From Mesostigma viride (lineage: Eukaryota > Streptophyta > Mesostigmatophyceae > Mesostigmatales > Mesostigmataceae), in the NCBI GenBank assembly GCA_009746045.1, contig RPFO01000465.1, forward strand, positions 5,001 through 69,000: a DNA stretch of 64,000 nt, given 5' to 3'. Shown here in pieces: positions 53,700 through 64,000 of the stretch. Position 1 is the stretch's first letter, and the number at the start of each line of letters is the position of its first letter. A program made the translations under genes and the position numbers. Under the pieces are notes generated by a model. It saw only the letters and a program-made list of their open reading frames with translations, ran no database searches and had not been told where the DNA came from.

Positions 53700-55418
53700 T
53701 GTGCTGGTGTGAGCCCTGCTAATGCGCCCATTAATTAATTTAGATAAATGAAGCGCCCATGCAAACTACAGCCAGCTTGACGCCTCGGTGTCTACCATAG
53801 GGGCATGCGATATGAAGAGTTCAGGGGCCACATAGGAAGCGTGTGGGACCGTAAAGAAAGCGGATAGAACGCCCGTGCCTCATTCGTCGCAAACCAGCTG
53901 CCTCTCGGTCCACATGCACAAACCGTGACCACCCTGGGCTCCAGCGGGCAGGAGCTCCCCATCACGTACACAAGGCCCACTGGTACCAAGGACGATAGGA
54001 ATGACACAACTAAAGAACGGCCAACCTGTCTGGGTTGCGATGTGCATGCGTTGGGGACCCATATTACCTGGAACACTGCAAAATGTCGGCGATTTGCTCG
54101 TCAAGCCTCCCGGGGGGAATTTTCTTCTGCATTGCCATAAACAAACTTGTAATTTCCCCGATTGGCCGCCCCGCCATCACGGGAGGCCTGGAGGTTTGCA
54201 CAGACGTCTGCATGGAAGCTAGCGCCCGCTATTGGACGGAGCAGCAGATTTTCCAATCAGAACCTAGCCTAATCAAGAAAATGCCTTTGAACAATTGATA
54301 TTTCTTTCCGCAAAAACAAGCCGCAACGATTTCCGGTGCATTACGGCGGCTTACAACGACGAGTTATCCCAATGGCTCCTCTAATTGTGACTTGCGCGCC
54401 GTAAAGCATTCGGTACATGGAGGGCATCCTGTGTTCACAGCAAGGCTGCCAGCGGGGAAGCCGGGAAGGCTACATTTTGTCCGGCATGGGATCAAGAGAC
54501 ATCACTAAGTTGGGTGGAAATAAGGTTATTCCTTGAGATGCGTCAACATACCATTGCATGCAACTCCATTTTCAAGGTACCTAGCTTTCAAGATAAACAT
54601 TTACCTTCATTACCAATGGTGCGGTGCTGACGCTGTGAATAATAAATGAATCGTGTGCGGTGTGAATCATATGGAGTTTGACAGACACGTTACGAACATG
54701 ATAATTCGACCACTGGGCACTAGCCGCTGTTTGACTGTTTCTGATACCTAATTCTGCCTAATCAGTAATAAGGATCTTACTTCATTACGGTAGGTGTTGT
54801 AGGCCGCTAGCCCGCTACTACAGAATAGTTGTTGCTGCCTTGCTGGCCAGCTGCGCATTAACCTGCTGTTAGCATTAGGCTTTTTGGAGATCAAGGCACT
54901 AGGTACCTGGGTATGCAAGTGCAACGACTTCCCGTGATAAGTCGCGCAGGACATGGCGGCGTGTGGTCACTAGTGGATAATAAAATGTTGGACATGAGAT
55001 TGGCAGACCACAATGCAAATCGTCAAGGCGAAATTCAAAAAATAGGCCATCCTCGGAACTAGAAGGTTGCTCGCATAGATCTGCATTGAGGCTGCTAAGC
55101 ACAAGGGGTGATGGCGATGGGGCTGTCCTCGTTGTCTTAAGAGCCACGAACAAGACCTGGCATCAAGCTCGAAGTGCAACCAATGCGGCTGAGCATTATG
55201 GCTGTGCGGGATGTGAACGGTCTGGCTTACGTGTGGCTTTGGGCTTCTTGTGTCCTGATACTCGGGACGTCCAGTTTGGAAGGTATACAGGAGACCTCCC
55301 CCGTTTCTATCACAGATATGCCCTTCCCGGATTGCAACAGACACGACACGTTGTGGCGAATTTGTTGGAATGTGTTGTTGATTTGAGACGACGTTTCATA
55401 CTTTGTCATAAATTGCAG
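53700..55418. other. Intergenic region between divergent genes; possible upstream exons
   Basis: Lies between the minus-strand unidentified gene and the plus-strand LRR gene, so it should hold both 5' ends. 55174-55386 contains an open stretch with a signal-peptide-like core (VWLWASCVLILGTSSLEG), a possible first exon of the LRR gene, but no donor of the right phase is convincing. A GC-biased block at 53886-53975 is open on both strands and cannot be assigned. Confidence 0.35.
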
Positions 55419-58400
55419 GGGCAACGTCATCCTCGCCCGCGTCCGGCTCTACTGCGACCCCTCCAGCCGGTATGCAAATATTACGCGAGTACTATCGTTA
55501 GAACCACATGATGCATCTGGATGATGTAGTGTAATGTAGTCGCCAAGCCGTTCGCCACTCTGCCTGTCTCTTTTCTGAGACTGACAGGCCAAATGTGACA
55601 CGGTTGGGCCTATACTCTGCCACCATCCATGACCATACCTATTGTGCAGCGGGCGTCCTGATCCATTTTAAGAACAACCTGAAGCCCGTCACGGCAAAGG
55701 ACGTGCTGTCCTCCTGGGACGCGCGGCGGCCCGTCTGCGAGTGGGACTATGTGCTCTGTGACGCCGCTGGCAACGTCACGGAACTGTAAGCTGATGCTGC
55801 TCGCCACGCACAGGCATCCCGTGAGGGTTTGGGGGACTTGGGCCATAGGCACCGCTACGAAACTCATTGCGTTCTCGCGTCCATACTGAACAACGTAAGC
55901 ACTCGGTGGCATGCCATACAGATAGGTGAGAGAGCTTGGATAGAGCTCATGTCCATGCAAGTTCCGACTTGGGGGCTGCCTGCATGGGACACGTGGCGCG
56001 CGCACGTGCTCCCACATCACCGCACTACTTGTGTGCGAAAAAAAGCCTGCCAAAGCCAGTCCGTCATATCAGCCAAGCGTGTATGAAGACCGCCTGTTAG
56101 GTACCAGGCTTGTTTTAGGGTGCCTTCACGGTCCAACCTGCAACCAGGGACGCTCCATGCGATCCCGGCAGGCCGTGCCCTCCATTACTCAGTACAGTGC
56201 GAATCTCTCAAGCTGGTGCTGTACTTGATGGCTGGCGCCATACTTGACTGCTGGTGCTGCACTTGACTATCATGCGCGCATGTGACTGCATCACGCTGCC
56301 GGATGCGCGAAATTGTAAGTACGGGGAGGAGAAGGTGACCCGAACCCCCAGTAGGGAGTGAAATGGAACATGGCGCCCCCACCAAGGGGTGCACGTGAAC
56401 CATGGACGTGGCTTTTTCTCTGGCATCCACACGCCTCCCTATTCCCATTATGGTCATCACCCCCAAGCCCCTCTCCTTTGGTAAGGCGAAGGATCTTCCA
56501 GGCTTTCCACCTGACGCTGCACCCTGAGTATCCTTGCCCTTGGGGCAATAGCTTTGATGTCACCCAGCCATGCCCATTTCCCACGCGGGAGTATGAATCA
56601 CGTTTGCGGCATCTGTCACCCCATGGTTTGGGTCCACTCATTTGTTCATTTGTTCATTCGTTCATTCGTTCATTCGTTCATTTGTTCATTTGTTCATTTG
56701 TTCATTTGTTCATCTGTTCATTTGTTCATTTGTTCATTTGTTCATTTGTTCATTTGTTCATTTGTTCATTTGTTCATTTGTTCATTTGTTCATTTGTTCA
56801 TTCGTTCATTTGTTCATTCGTGCATTTGTTCATTCGTTCATTTCTTCATTGGTTCATTGGTTCAATTCGTTCAATTTGTTTGTTCATTCCTTTACCCCCC
56901 CACACGCACTCCCCCCACCCCACACACACACATCCCTTTTGATTTATTCATTCTATCATTCAGGTGCCTCAACTTTTGTTCTTGGAAGAGTCATGGTTTG
57001 GTAGCGCGTCGAATCCTCCCTCGTTTGAGTTATCGTCGGCCACGTGTCATGGTAACTGCTTGCGCCTGCCTCCCTGTTAGACCAGCTTCTGCCCCATCCA
57101 TCCCCTGCGGACTTTGTGTTCCCTGGCTGATGCCTTGCGGCATGTCGCCCTTTCCCTGCGCATGCACCATGTCGCAGGTACCTCTCCTTCAAAGGGCTGC
57201 AAGGGACCATCCACGAATACCTAGGCCTCATCCCGTCGCTGCAAGTCCTGTACGTGGTCATGCTAGCGCACGCACCGCATGTGGTAGTACTAGTGCACGC
57301 CCTGCACGTGCTACGTTGGGCCACGTTTAATATGAAGCGAGGAACAAGGGGGGAAGGTGTCCACCGCGCTGTTGCAAGGGGGCATGCTTGCAGCCGTGGG
57401 ACTGCACAACATCTTCGCATCCAACCGCACAAGTCTTTCCCCGCCCCTTTGCTCCTTTCGCGCCATGCCCATCCCGCCCCTACCCCTCTGTTGCCCTTCT
57501 GAGGACACAGCCCGCGCTTCTAGTACAAGCGTTGTGGCAGATGCCAGCTGGCGCACCGCAAGGGTCAACAAAACATGCTGCGTACGTGCTTGGAAATGTT
57601 GCCCTGGCACGTAGCTCATTCTCTTTATCACGGATGTCATTGCCATTGTGTCCGTCCCACTGTCTCAGAGGCAGCTTCTTGCTTGCGTGGCCACTCTGTT
57701 GCTGCGTTGTAATGCCAGTTTTTACTGCCTCTTGTCAAAGGGACGGCTGGCAGACATCCCTCAATGGCACCCCCCTAGGTTGCTGCCATTCATCACACTG
57801 CTGTCATTCACCACGCCACTGTCATGTGTCGACGTGGCATGCTGCCTCTGCCTTGTCACACACGCATGCTCTCCCAGGCATTTGTCGGGCAACAACTTCA
57901 CGGGCGGCATTCCAAACTCCCTCGGCCTGCTACGAGACTTGGAGCAGCTGTGAGTGGGACGAATAAGCATATGTGCTTGCTATTTAAGTCACATACTAAA
58001 ACCTGTGCTGATCAGTCTGTCAGAGTGCACCCTGAAGATACAAGACTTGGAGCAGCTGTGAGTGCTGTTTTCGGGTGGGTGGAAAGAAGACGAGTGTGTG
58101 CTTGTTATGTCGTATACTAGCGCAGGTATACTAGTATGCGCTGATGAAGACATAAGCGCTAATCAGGTCATGCGCGCTAACATGGCAGAGACAAGCCAAC
58201 CCACTTCCCTGTGGTGCTGGCATCCTTTACCGTGTGTGGGCGTCTCGTGGTGCGTTTGGCCCCCCTGAGGGTATGTGCTCGTGGCAAATTCCACGCCCCG
58301 CTGGTTTGGACATGAGTTGGTGTTTGCGATGGTAGAGCATGGCTGGATCGGCTCTGCTGGTTTGGACATGAGTTGGTGTTTGCGATGGTAGAGCACGGCT

Positions 58401-61160
58401 GGATCGGCTCTGCTGGTTTGGACATGAGTTGGTGTTTGCGATGGTAGAGCACGGCTGCATCGGCTCTGCTGGTTTGGACATGAGTTGGTGTTTGCGATGG
58501 TAGAGCACGGCTGGATCGGCTCTGCTGGTTTGGACATGAGTTGGTGTTTGCGATGGTGGAGCATGGCTGAATCGGCTCTGCCCACCTCACCTGGGCATGC
58601 ATGGGTGGGCATGTAGCGCATGCATGGGTGGGCATGTAGCGCATGCATGGGTGGGCATGTAGCGCATGCATGGGTGGGCATGTAGCGCATGCATGGGTGG
58701 GCATGTAGCGCATGCATGGGTGGGCATGTAGCGCATGCATGGTGGGCATGTAGCGCATGCATGGGTGGGCATGTAGCGCATGCATGGGTGGGCATGTAGC
58801 GCATGCATGGGTGGGCATGTAGCGCATGCATGGGTGGGCGTGTAGCGCATGCATGGTTGGGCGTGTAGCGCATGCATATGGGGACCTTGTCATGGTGGCG
58901 CATGCGGGGTGGTTGCGTTGATGAAAGGAGATCGTGAGGGAGACAGGGCACATGGGCTGCGGTTCTTGTGTGCAGCGTGGATGACAAGTCGGGTGACTTC
59001 GCAAAAACCATGTGCGTCCTGCGTTCTACCCTATCCATTTACGCTATCCTGCAGCGAGATGGGTCTCGGTCCGTCCACTGCTTTGGATGTGGAGCCATGC
59101 ATGAACGAGTATGGCCCAAGGGCAGTGCACAAGACCTCATAGCGAAACGTTTGTGTGGTGGCTCCACCGCGGTTGTGGTGGCTGCACGGCTGCAGCGCCC
59201 ACCCACTGATGCTGGGCTCCCCTTCCCTCTGTTGCGTCCGCTGGTACTCACACAGGCATCTGGCCGGCAACCAGCTGTTGGGCCCGATCCCCACGCGTGT
59301 GACCTCCCTGCGCAAGCTGCGCCAGCTCAGCGTCTTCTCCAACCCAGGCCTGTGCGGCGCGCCGCTCTCGGCCGCGCTGGTGCAGCGCCTTGTGGGGGGC
59401 ATCTACGAGACGGGGCTGAACCGCCCATGCCCAGGTGGGGGCAGTGGGCCAGCGGGCCGCATTGGGGTCAGGTGCACAAGCCATGGGATGGGCAGCCTGA
59501 TAAGCAATACGATTAGGAATGTGATAAGCAATACGACTAGCAGTGTGATAAGCAATACGATTAGCCATGTGATTAGCAATGTGATTAGCAGTGTGATATG
59601 CAATACGATTAGCCGTGTGATAAGCAATATGATTAGCAATGTGCAATAGGCTCGGGTGCCCGAGGGTGACATGAAACTGGATGGCAGCTTTACGAGCGTG
59701 TGCCTTACTGGCATGTCGTACTACCGCTCGGCAAAGCAACCCCTATAGCAAAGTGGATGGATGCTGGTGTTATAGGCCCCACAGCGTGGCCGATGTCTGC
59801 CTCTATATCACCCTCGTGTTGACACTTCCTGGCCCATGGCGCCTACGTGCATGCTGTCGCACGACACACCCCTGCCCGACACGGCCCGCTGCCCCCATCT
59901 GACCACAGAGGCACTGGCGCCCAGCGATGCGGTACCACAGGATGCATCAGCGGGCGCACAGCCGGCGGCGACGGCGGCCAGTGGGGGGCCTAGTGCGGCG
60001 CCGACAGCGTCCGCATCCTCGTCGCCCGTTGACCCAGTGACCGCGTACCGTGCGGCGGTAGGTCCTCATTGATTACTGCCGGTGAGGGGTCTGGTGGCCG
60101 TGTTTAGTGGCTGCGCCCACCTAGCACGCATGAGGTGGGCCCTGTGGCCTTAAGATTGATACCCAACCACGTGAGCGGTGTTTGCCTTGTGACGCCATGC
60201 GACCTTCCGCCGCGTGGTGCTGCGCAGCGTATCTTCTCCGAGATGGGGCATCCGATACTTCTTCTGGGTCCCTTTGCGTTGGCCATCCACTTGCGTCAGA
60301 GCAACAGTTTGCCCACAATGCTTGTCTTGTCCATCCATCGCGCCACGTGGCGCCTGGGTCTAATTAATCGCGTGTTAATATTCAAAATCCACCGGTGCAC
60401 GGGTTTGGCCAGTGTACTGCTGTGTGGCCTGCTTTGATGGATGTTTTGATCTTGATTATGACTGCACTCATGTTACCTTGTAAGCAGCCCTGGCTTCTGC
60501 ACGCGTTGCTTGTTGCGCGATATGCGGACAAGGCAACGGGAATCGTGGGTATCAGCAAGCTGGTGGCAACAACGCCTTTTCTGCATCCGGTGGCGCTGCC
60601 CTAGCCGCAGTATCAGCGTTATTTTGCTCGATGCCTTTACCCTTTGACCCCCCACCCCTCACCTTTTCCTGTGCACGCCCACACGGTTGTACAACCACGC
60701 ATCTGATTGCGCGCACATGCAACGCTCTAATGCTGGCGTACTGCTTTGTGTGTCCTTGCCCTCCCCCACCCCGTCCACCATCCCACGCATCCACCCCCCC
60801 ATGTGTGTGTGCTGGCAGCTGGTGGCCAACCCGACGGCGGTCCCATGGGACGCTATTGTCAGCTGGCCCACGCGCGCGCTGCTGCCACCTGGCACCGTGC
60901 CGCCCATGTGCTCGCTCGCCCTCGCTCAGACCGACGTGCCGACCGCGCTCGCCCTCGACGGTGGCGTGGGCCAGCAACAAGCGGGCCTTGCGGTGCTCTC
61001 CGGCGGTGGCCAACGGCGGCTGCTGGCTCCTGTCACCCCCCCCGTGGTGTTCACGGAGGTGAACACGTTCCGGCAGCCGCCCGATAACGCGCTCCCTATC
61101 ATGGCCGACGTGCTGTCGCGTGTGCGCCCCCGCAAGCTGGACACATGCTCCTCCGCTGAT
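55419..61160 (+). CDS. Extracellular leucine-rich-repeat protein, plant LRRNT type, 7 exons (partial)
   Basis: Exons 55419-55469, 55588-55785, 57178-57249, 57878-57949, 59256-59434, 59909-60057, 60819-61160; all junction phases agree and 354 codons result. A capping region (LYCDPSSRPNVTRLGL, then VLSSWDARRPVCEWDYVLCD and AAGNVTEL) matches the plant LRRNT_2 cap. LRRs follow: YLSFKGLQGTIHEYLGLIPS; HLSGNNFTGGIPNSLGLLRD; HLAGNQLLGPIPTRVTSLRK; then a NPGLCGAPL cap. Two LRR exons are exactly 72 bp with phase-2 borders, as in plant LRR receptors. An Ala/Ser/Pro linker and a 114-codon region of unknown fold follow. The signal-peptide exon and the 3' end (membrane segment or kinase) are not seen. Probably secreted or a cell-surface receptor. 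Confidence 0.82.
55588..55785 (+). CDS. Exon: LRR N-terminal cap
   Basis: AAGVLIHFKNNLKPVTAKDV followed by LSSWDARRPVCEWDYVLCD and GNVTE, the plant LRRNT_2 pattern (L--FK--L------L-SW-----C-W--V-CD--G-VT-L). Ends in CT, completed by G of the next LRR exon. Acceptor CTGACAG, donor GTAAGC. Confidence 0.87.
56636..56885. repeat. 8-bp repeat (TTCATTTG)n, about 30 copies
   Basis: TTCATTTG with TTCATTCG variants, in the intron after the LRR cap exon. Confidence 0.96.
57178..57249 (+). CDS. 72-bp LRR exon
   Basis: YLSFKGLQGTIHEYLGLIPS then LQVL, acceptor TGTCGCAG, donor GTACGTG, phase 2 at both ends. Confidence 0.85.
57878..57949 (+). CDS. 72-bp LRR exon
   Basis: HLSGNNFTGGIPNSLGLLRD then LEQL, acceptor CTCCCAG, donor GTGAGTG, phase 2 at both ends; textbook plant LRR. 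Confidence 0.9.
57936..58150 (+). repeat. Duplicated exon end plus 5' splice site and intron start, LRR gene
   Basis: GACTTGGAGCAGCTGTGAGTG occurs at about 57936 (real exon end and donor) and again near 58045, each followed by related intronic sequence (GACGA..GTGCTTG..ATACTA..GCGCTGAT). The second copy is a decoy donor. Confidence 0.75.
58300..58575. repeat. 56-bp minisatellite, 5 copies
   Basis: GACATGAGTTGGTGTTTGCG ATGGTAGAGC... units with one to three substitutions each, in the LRR-gene intron 57950-59255. Confidence 0.95.
58590..58872. repeat. 23-bp minisatellite, about 12 copies
   Basis: TGCATGGGTGGGCATGTAGC GCA units, directly following the 56-bp array in the same intron. Confidence 0.95.
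59256..59434 (+). CDS. Exon: last LRR and C-terminal cap
   Basis: HLAGNQLLGPIPTRVTSLRK, LRQLSVFSNPGLCGAPL and a helical tail ending NRPCP. NPGLCGAPL is the characteristic plant LRR C-cap. Ends in phase 1; donor GTGGGGG. Confidence 0.88.
59495..59648. repeat. 12/24-bp tandem repeat
   Basis: GTGATAAGCAATACGATTAG CAAT-type units, about 6, with half-unit insertions, in the following intron. Confidence 0.9.
59909..60057 (+). CDS. Exon: Ala/Ser/Pro-rich linker
   Basis: ALAPSDAVPQDASAGAQPAA then low-complexity Ala/Ser/Pro and VDPVTAYRAA; phases fit both neighbours (1 + 2 in, 0 out). Confidence 0.65.
60819..61160 (+). CDS. Exon: 114-codon C-terminal region of unknown fold
   Basis: LVANPTAVPWDAIVSWPTRA ... 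VRPRKLDTCSSAD, phase 0 both ends, acceptor GCTGGCAG, donor GTGAGTG. Read-through would add about 65 residues with a hydrophobic run (LLVVAVVRIRGAVMVLVIAV) before a stop at 61353-61355. That is an alternative ending with a possible membrane segment, but the stretch is internally repetitive like an intron. Confidence 0.65.
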
Positions 61161-61577
61161 GTGAGTGGGATGCAGTGGCGACGGTTGTTGGTTGTTGCTG
61201 TGGTCCGCATACGGGGGGCTGTTATGGTACTTGTCATCGCCGTGGTCTGCCTACGGGGGTCGCGCCCTAGTGGCGACGATTGTTGGTTTTTGCTGCAGTC
61301 TGCATACGGGAATGGGCTGCTGTGGTTCCATATGTGCCGGGCGCCCTTGTGCTGACGGCTGCTATGTGCTGTTGCTGAGAAATAGGTGTGCGTCGTCGCT
61401 CCTCTTCCACCAAGCCAAGAGGCGTGCTCGGAGCACAGACTAAGGAGTATGCCCAGCACCGCGGTGCACGCTGAGCTGCTCATCACGAAAATTTAGCGGA
61501 AGGAAAGTGATAGCCAGCAGCGAGATTGACGTCCCTCCCATGCGAAAAACATGTGCTATTCGTCGCCCTCCCACTTG

Positions 61578-64000
61578 AGATCGGTGCTCCGTTCCCTTCC
61601 CTCCGTCGTCTGGTCGTGCCCACGGCGCTCCGTCCCCTTCCCTCCGTCGTCTGCTCGTGCCCACGGCGCTCCGTCCCCTTCCCTCCTCCGTCGTCTGGTC
61701 GTGCCCACGGCGCTCCGTCCCCTTCCCTCCTCCGTCGTCTGGTCGTGCCCACGGCGCTCCGTCCCCTTCCCTCCGTCGTCTGGTCGTGCCCACGGCGCTC
61801 CGGTCCCTTCCCTCCGTCGTCTGGTCGTGCCCACGGCGCTCCGTCCCCTTCCCTCCGTCGTCTGGTCGTGCCCACGGCGCTCCGTCCCCTTCCCTCCGTC
61901 GTCTGGTCGTGCCCACGGCGCTCCGTCCCCTTCCCTCCGTCGTCTGGTCGTGCCCACGGCGCTCCGTTCCCTTCCCTCCGTCGTCTGGTCGTGCCCACGG
62001 CGCTCCCTTCCCTTCCCTCCTCCGTCGTCTGGTCGTGCCCACGGCGCTCCGTCCCCTTCCCTCCTCCGTCGTCTGGTCGTGCCCACGGCGCTCCGTCCCC
62101 TTCCCTCCGTCGTCTGGTCGTGCCCACGGCGCTCCGTTCCCTTCCCTCCGTCGTCTGGTCGTGCCCACGGCGCTCCCTTCCCTTCCCTCCTCCGTCGTCT
62201 GGTCGTGCCCACGGCGCTCCGTCCCCTTCCCTCCGTCGTCTGGTCGTGCCCACGGCGCTCCGTTCCCTTCCCTCCGTCGTCTGGTCGTGCCCACGGCGCT
62301 CCGTCCCCTTCCCTCCGTCGTCTGGTCGTGCCCACGGCGCTCCGTTCCCTTCCCTCCGTCGTCTGGTCGTGCCCACGGCGCTCCGTCCCCTTCCCTCCTC
62401 CGTCGTCTGGTCGTGCCCACGGCGCTCCGTCCCCTTCCCTCCTCCGTCGTCTGGTCGTGCCCACGGCGCTCCGTCCCCTTCCCTCCGTCGTCTGGTCGTG
62501 CCCACGGCGCTCCGTCCCCTTCCCTCCTCCGTCGTCTGGTCGTGCCCACGGCGCTCCGTTCCCTTCCCTCCTCCGTCGTCTGGTCGTGCCCACGGCGCTC
62601 CGGTCCCTTCCCTCCGTCGTCTGGTCGTGCCCACGGCGCTCCGTCCCCTTCCCTCCTCCGTCGTCTGGTCGTGCCCACGGCGCTCCGTCCCCTTCCCTCC
62701 GTCGTCTGGTCGTGCCCACGGCGCTCCGTCCCCTTCCCTCCGTCGTCTGGTCGTGCCCACGGCGCTCCGTCCCCTTCCCTCCGTCGTCTGGTCGTGCCCA
62801 CGGCGCTCCGTCCCCTTCCCTCCTCCGTCGTCTGGTCATGCCCACGGCGCTCCGGTCCCTTCCCTCCTCCGTCGTCTGGTCGTGCCCACGGCGCTCCGTC
62901 CCCTTCCCTCCGTCGTCTGGTCGTGCCCACGGCGCTCCGTCCCCTTCCCTCCGTCGTCTGGTCGTGCCCACGGCGCTCCGTCCCCTTCCCTCCGTCGTCT
63001 GGTCGTGCCCACGGCGCTCCGTCCCCTTCCCTCCGTCGTCTGGTCGTGCCCACGGCGCTCCGTCCCCTTCCCTCCGTCGTCTGGTCGTGCCCACGGCGCT
63101 CCGTCCCCTTCCCTCCTCCGTCGTCTGGTCATGCCCACGGCGCTCCGTTCCCTTCCCTCCTCCGTCGTCTGCTCGTGCCCACGGCGCTCCGTCCCCTTCC
63201 CTCCGTCGTCTGCTCGTGCCCACGGCGCTCCGTCCCCTTCCCTCCGTCGTCTGGTCGTGCCCACGGCGCTCCGTTCCCTGTCCTCCGTCGTCTGGTCGTG
63301 CCCACGGCGCTCCGTCCCCTTCCCTCCGTCGTCTGGTCGTGCCCACGGCGCTCCGTCCCCTTCCCTCCGTCGTCTGGTCGTGCCCACGGCGCTCCGTCCC
63401 CTTCCCTCCTCCGTCGTCTGGTCGTGCCCACGGCGCTCCGTCCCCTTCCCTCCTCCGTCGTCTGGTCGTGCCCACGGCGCTCCGTCCCCTTCCCTCCGTC
63501 GTCTGGTCGTGCCCACGGCGCTCCGTTCCCTTCCCTCCGTCGTCTGGTCGTGCCCACGGCGCTCCGTCCCCTTCCCTCCGTCGTCTGGTCGTGCCCACGG
63601 CGCTCCGTTCCCTTCCCTCCGTCGTCTGGTCGTGCCCACGGCGCTCCGTTCCCTTCCCTCCTCCGTCGTCTGGTCGTGCCCACGGCGCTCCGGTCCCTTC
63701 CCTCCGTCGTCTGGTCGTGCCCACGGCGCTCCGTTCCCTTCCCTCCTCCGTCGTCTGGTCGTGCCCACGGCGCTCCGTCCCCTTCCCTCCTCCGTCGTCT
63801 GGTCGTGCCCACGGCGCTCCGTCCCCTTCCCTCCGTCGTCTGGTCGTGCCCACGGCGCTCCGTTCCCTTCCCTCCTCCGTCGTCTGGTCGTGCCCACGGC
63901 GCTCCGTCCCCTTCCCTCCTCCGTCGTCTGGTCGTGCCCACGGCGCTCCGGTCCCTTCCCTCCGTCGTCTGGTCGTGCCCACGGCGCTCCGTCCCCTTCC
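61578..64000. repeat. 41/44-bp minisatellite, about 57 units, runs off the window
   Basis: The unit CTCCGTCCCCTTCCCTCCGT CGTCTGGTCG TGCCCACGGCG is 41 bp; many units have an extra CTC (44 bp). Variation is mainly CCGTCCCC/CCGTTCCC/CCGGTCCC. Minus-strand open frames (GTTRRRREGDGAPWARPDDG) of up to 800 codons are by-products. It lies after the last LRR-gene exon found, so it is probably intronic or 3' flanking. Confidence 0.97.

Noticed and set aside
53886-53975. GC3-rich block that could be an exon
   Set aside because: Open and GC-ending on both strands with no donor or acceptor of fitting phase for either neighbouring gene.
55174-55386. Signal-peptide-like open stretch as first exon of the LRR gene
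   Set aside because: The hydrophobic core is plausible, but the strong donor near 55279 is phase 1 while exon 55419 needs phase 2; kept only as a possibility.
61440-63982. Open frames of up to 808 codons rich in Arg/Gly/Asp on the minus strand
   Set aside because: By-product of the 41/44-bp minisatellite.

Overview
This window is eukaryotic nuclear DNA, most likely from a green alga or another member of the green lineage. Protein-coding segments are short, GC-rich at third codon positions, and flanked by GT/AG splice sites. They encode families with plant-type architecture: a potassium channel with C-linker, cyclic-nucleotide-binding domain and C-terminal ankyrin repeats (AKT/SKOR type), and an extracellular leucine-rich-repeat protein with plant-style 72-base LRR exons. 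No operons, rRNA, tRNA or CRISPR arrays were seen. The species cannot be named from the sequence alone.

Layout. (1) 994-9237, plus strand: the 3' part of the potassium-channel gene in nine exons, all introns between them in phase 0, ending at a stop. Its introns carry at least five tandem-repeat arrays. (2) About 9.4-27.3 kb: a nest of non-LTR retrotransposons (LINEs). It holds a 4.7-kb minus-strand LINE with RING-H2, zinc-finger, reverse-transcriptase and restriction-like endonuclease regions, bounded by a 15-bp target-site duplication (TSD). It also holds a 2.48-kb element coding only an L1-ORF1-like protein, also bounded by a TSD, and many 5'-truncated copies of at least four 3'-end families. 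These families end in a small hairpin followed by TTAA-type repeats. (3) 28117-39420, minus strand: a PIAS/Siz-type SUMO E3 ligase gene (PINIT plus SP-RING) in six phase-consistent exons. One intron of 7 kb is mostly a 62-bp minisatellite of about 100 units. (4) About 41.3-42.9 kb: a hexanucleotide G-rich array. (5) 43010-53607, minus strand: an unidentified gene reconstructed from about a dozen phase-compatible exons, with further minisatellites in its introns. (6) 55419-61160 and beyond, plus strand: a secreted or membrane LRR protein gene. It is followed by a 41/44-bp minisatellite that runs off the window end.

The genes are not functionally linked. The common theme is genome structure: introns loaded with minisatellites, three cases where an exon 3' end together with its 5' splice site has been tandemly copied, and a retrotransposon cluster that appears to insert repeatedly into its own TTAA tails. 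Exon borders come from reading splice motifs, phase and domain similarity by eye; no alignment or transcript data were available.
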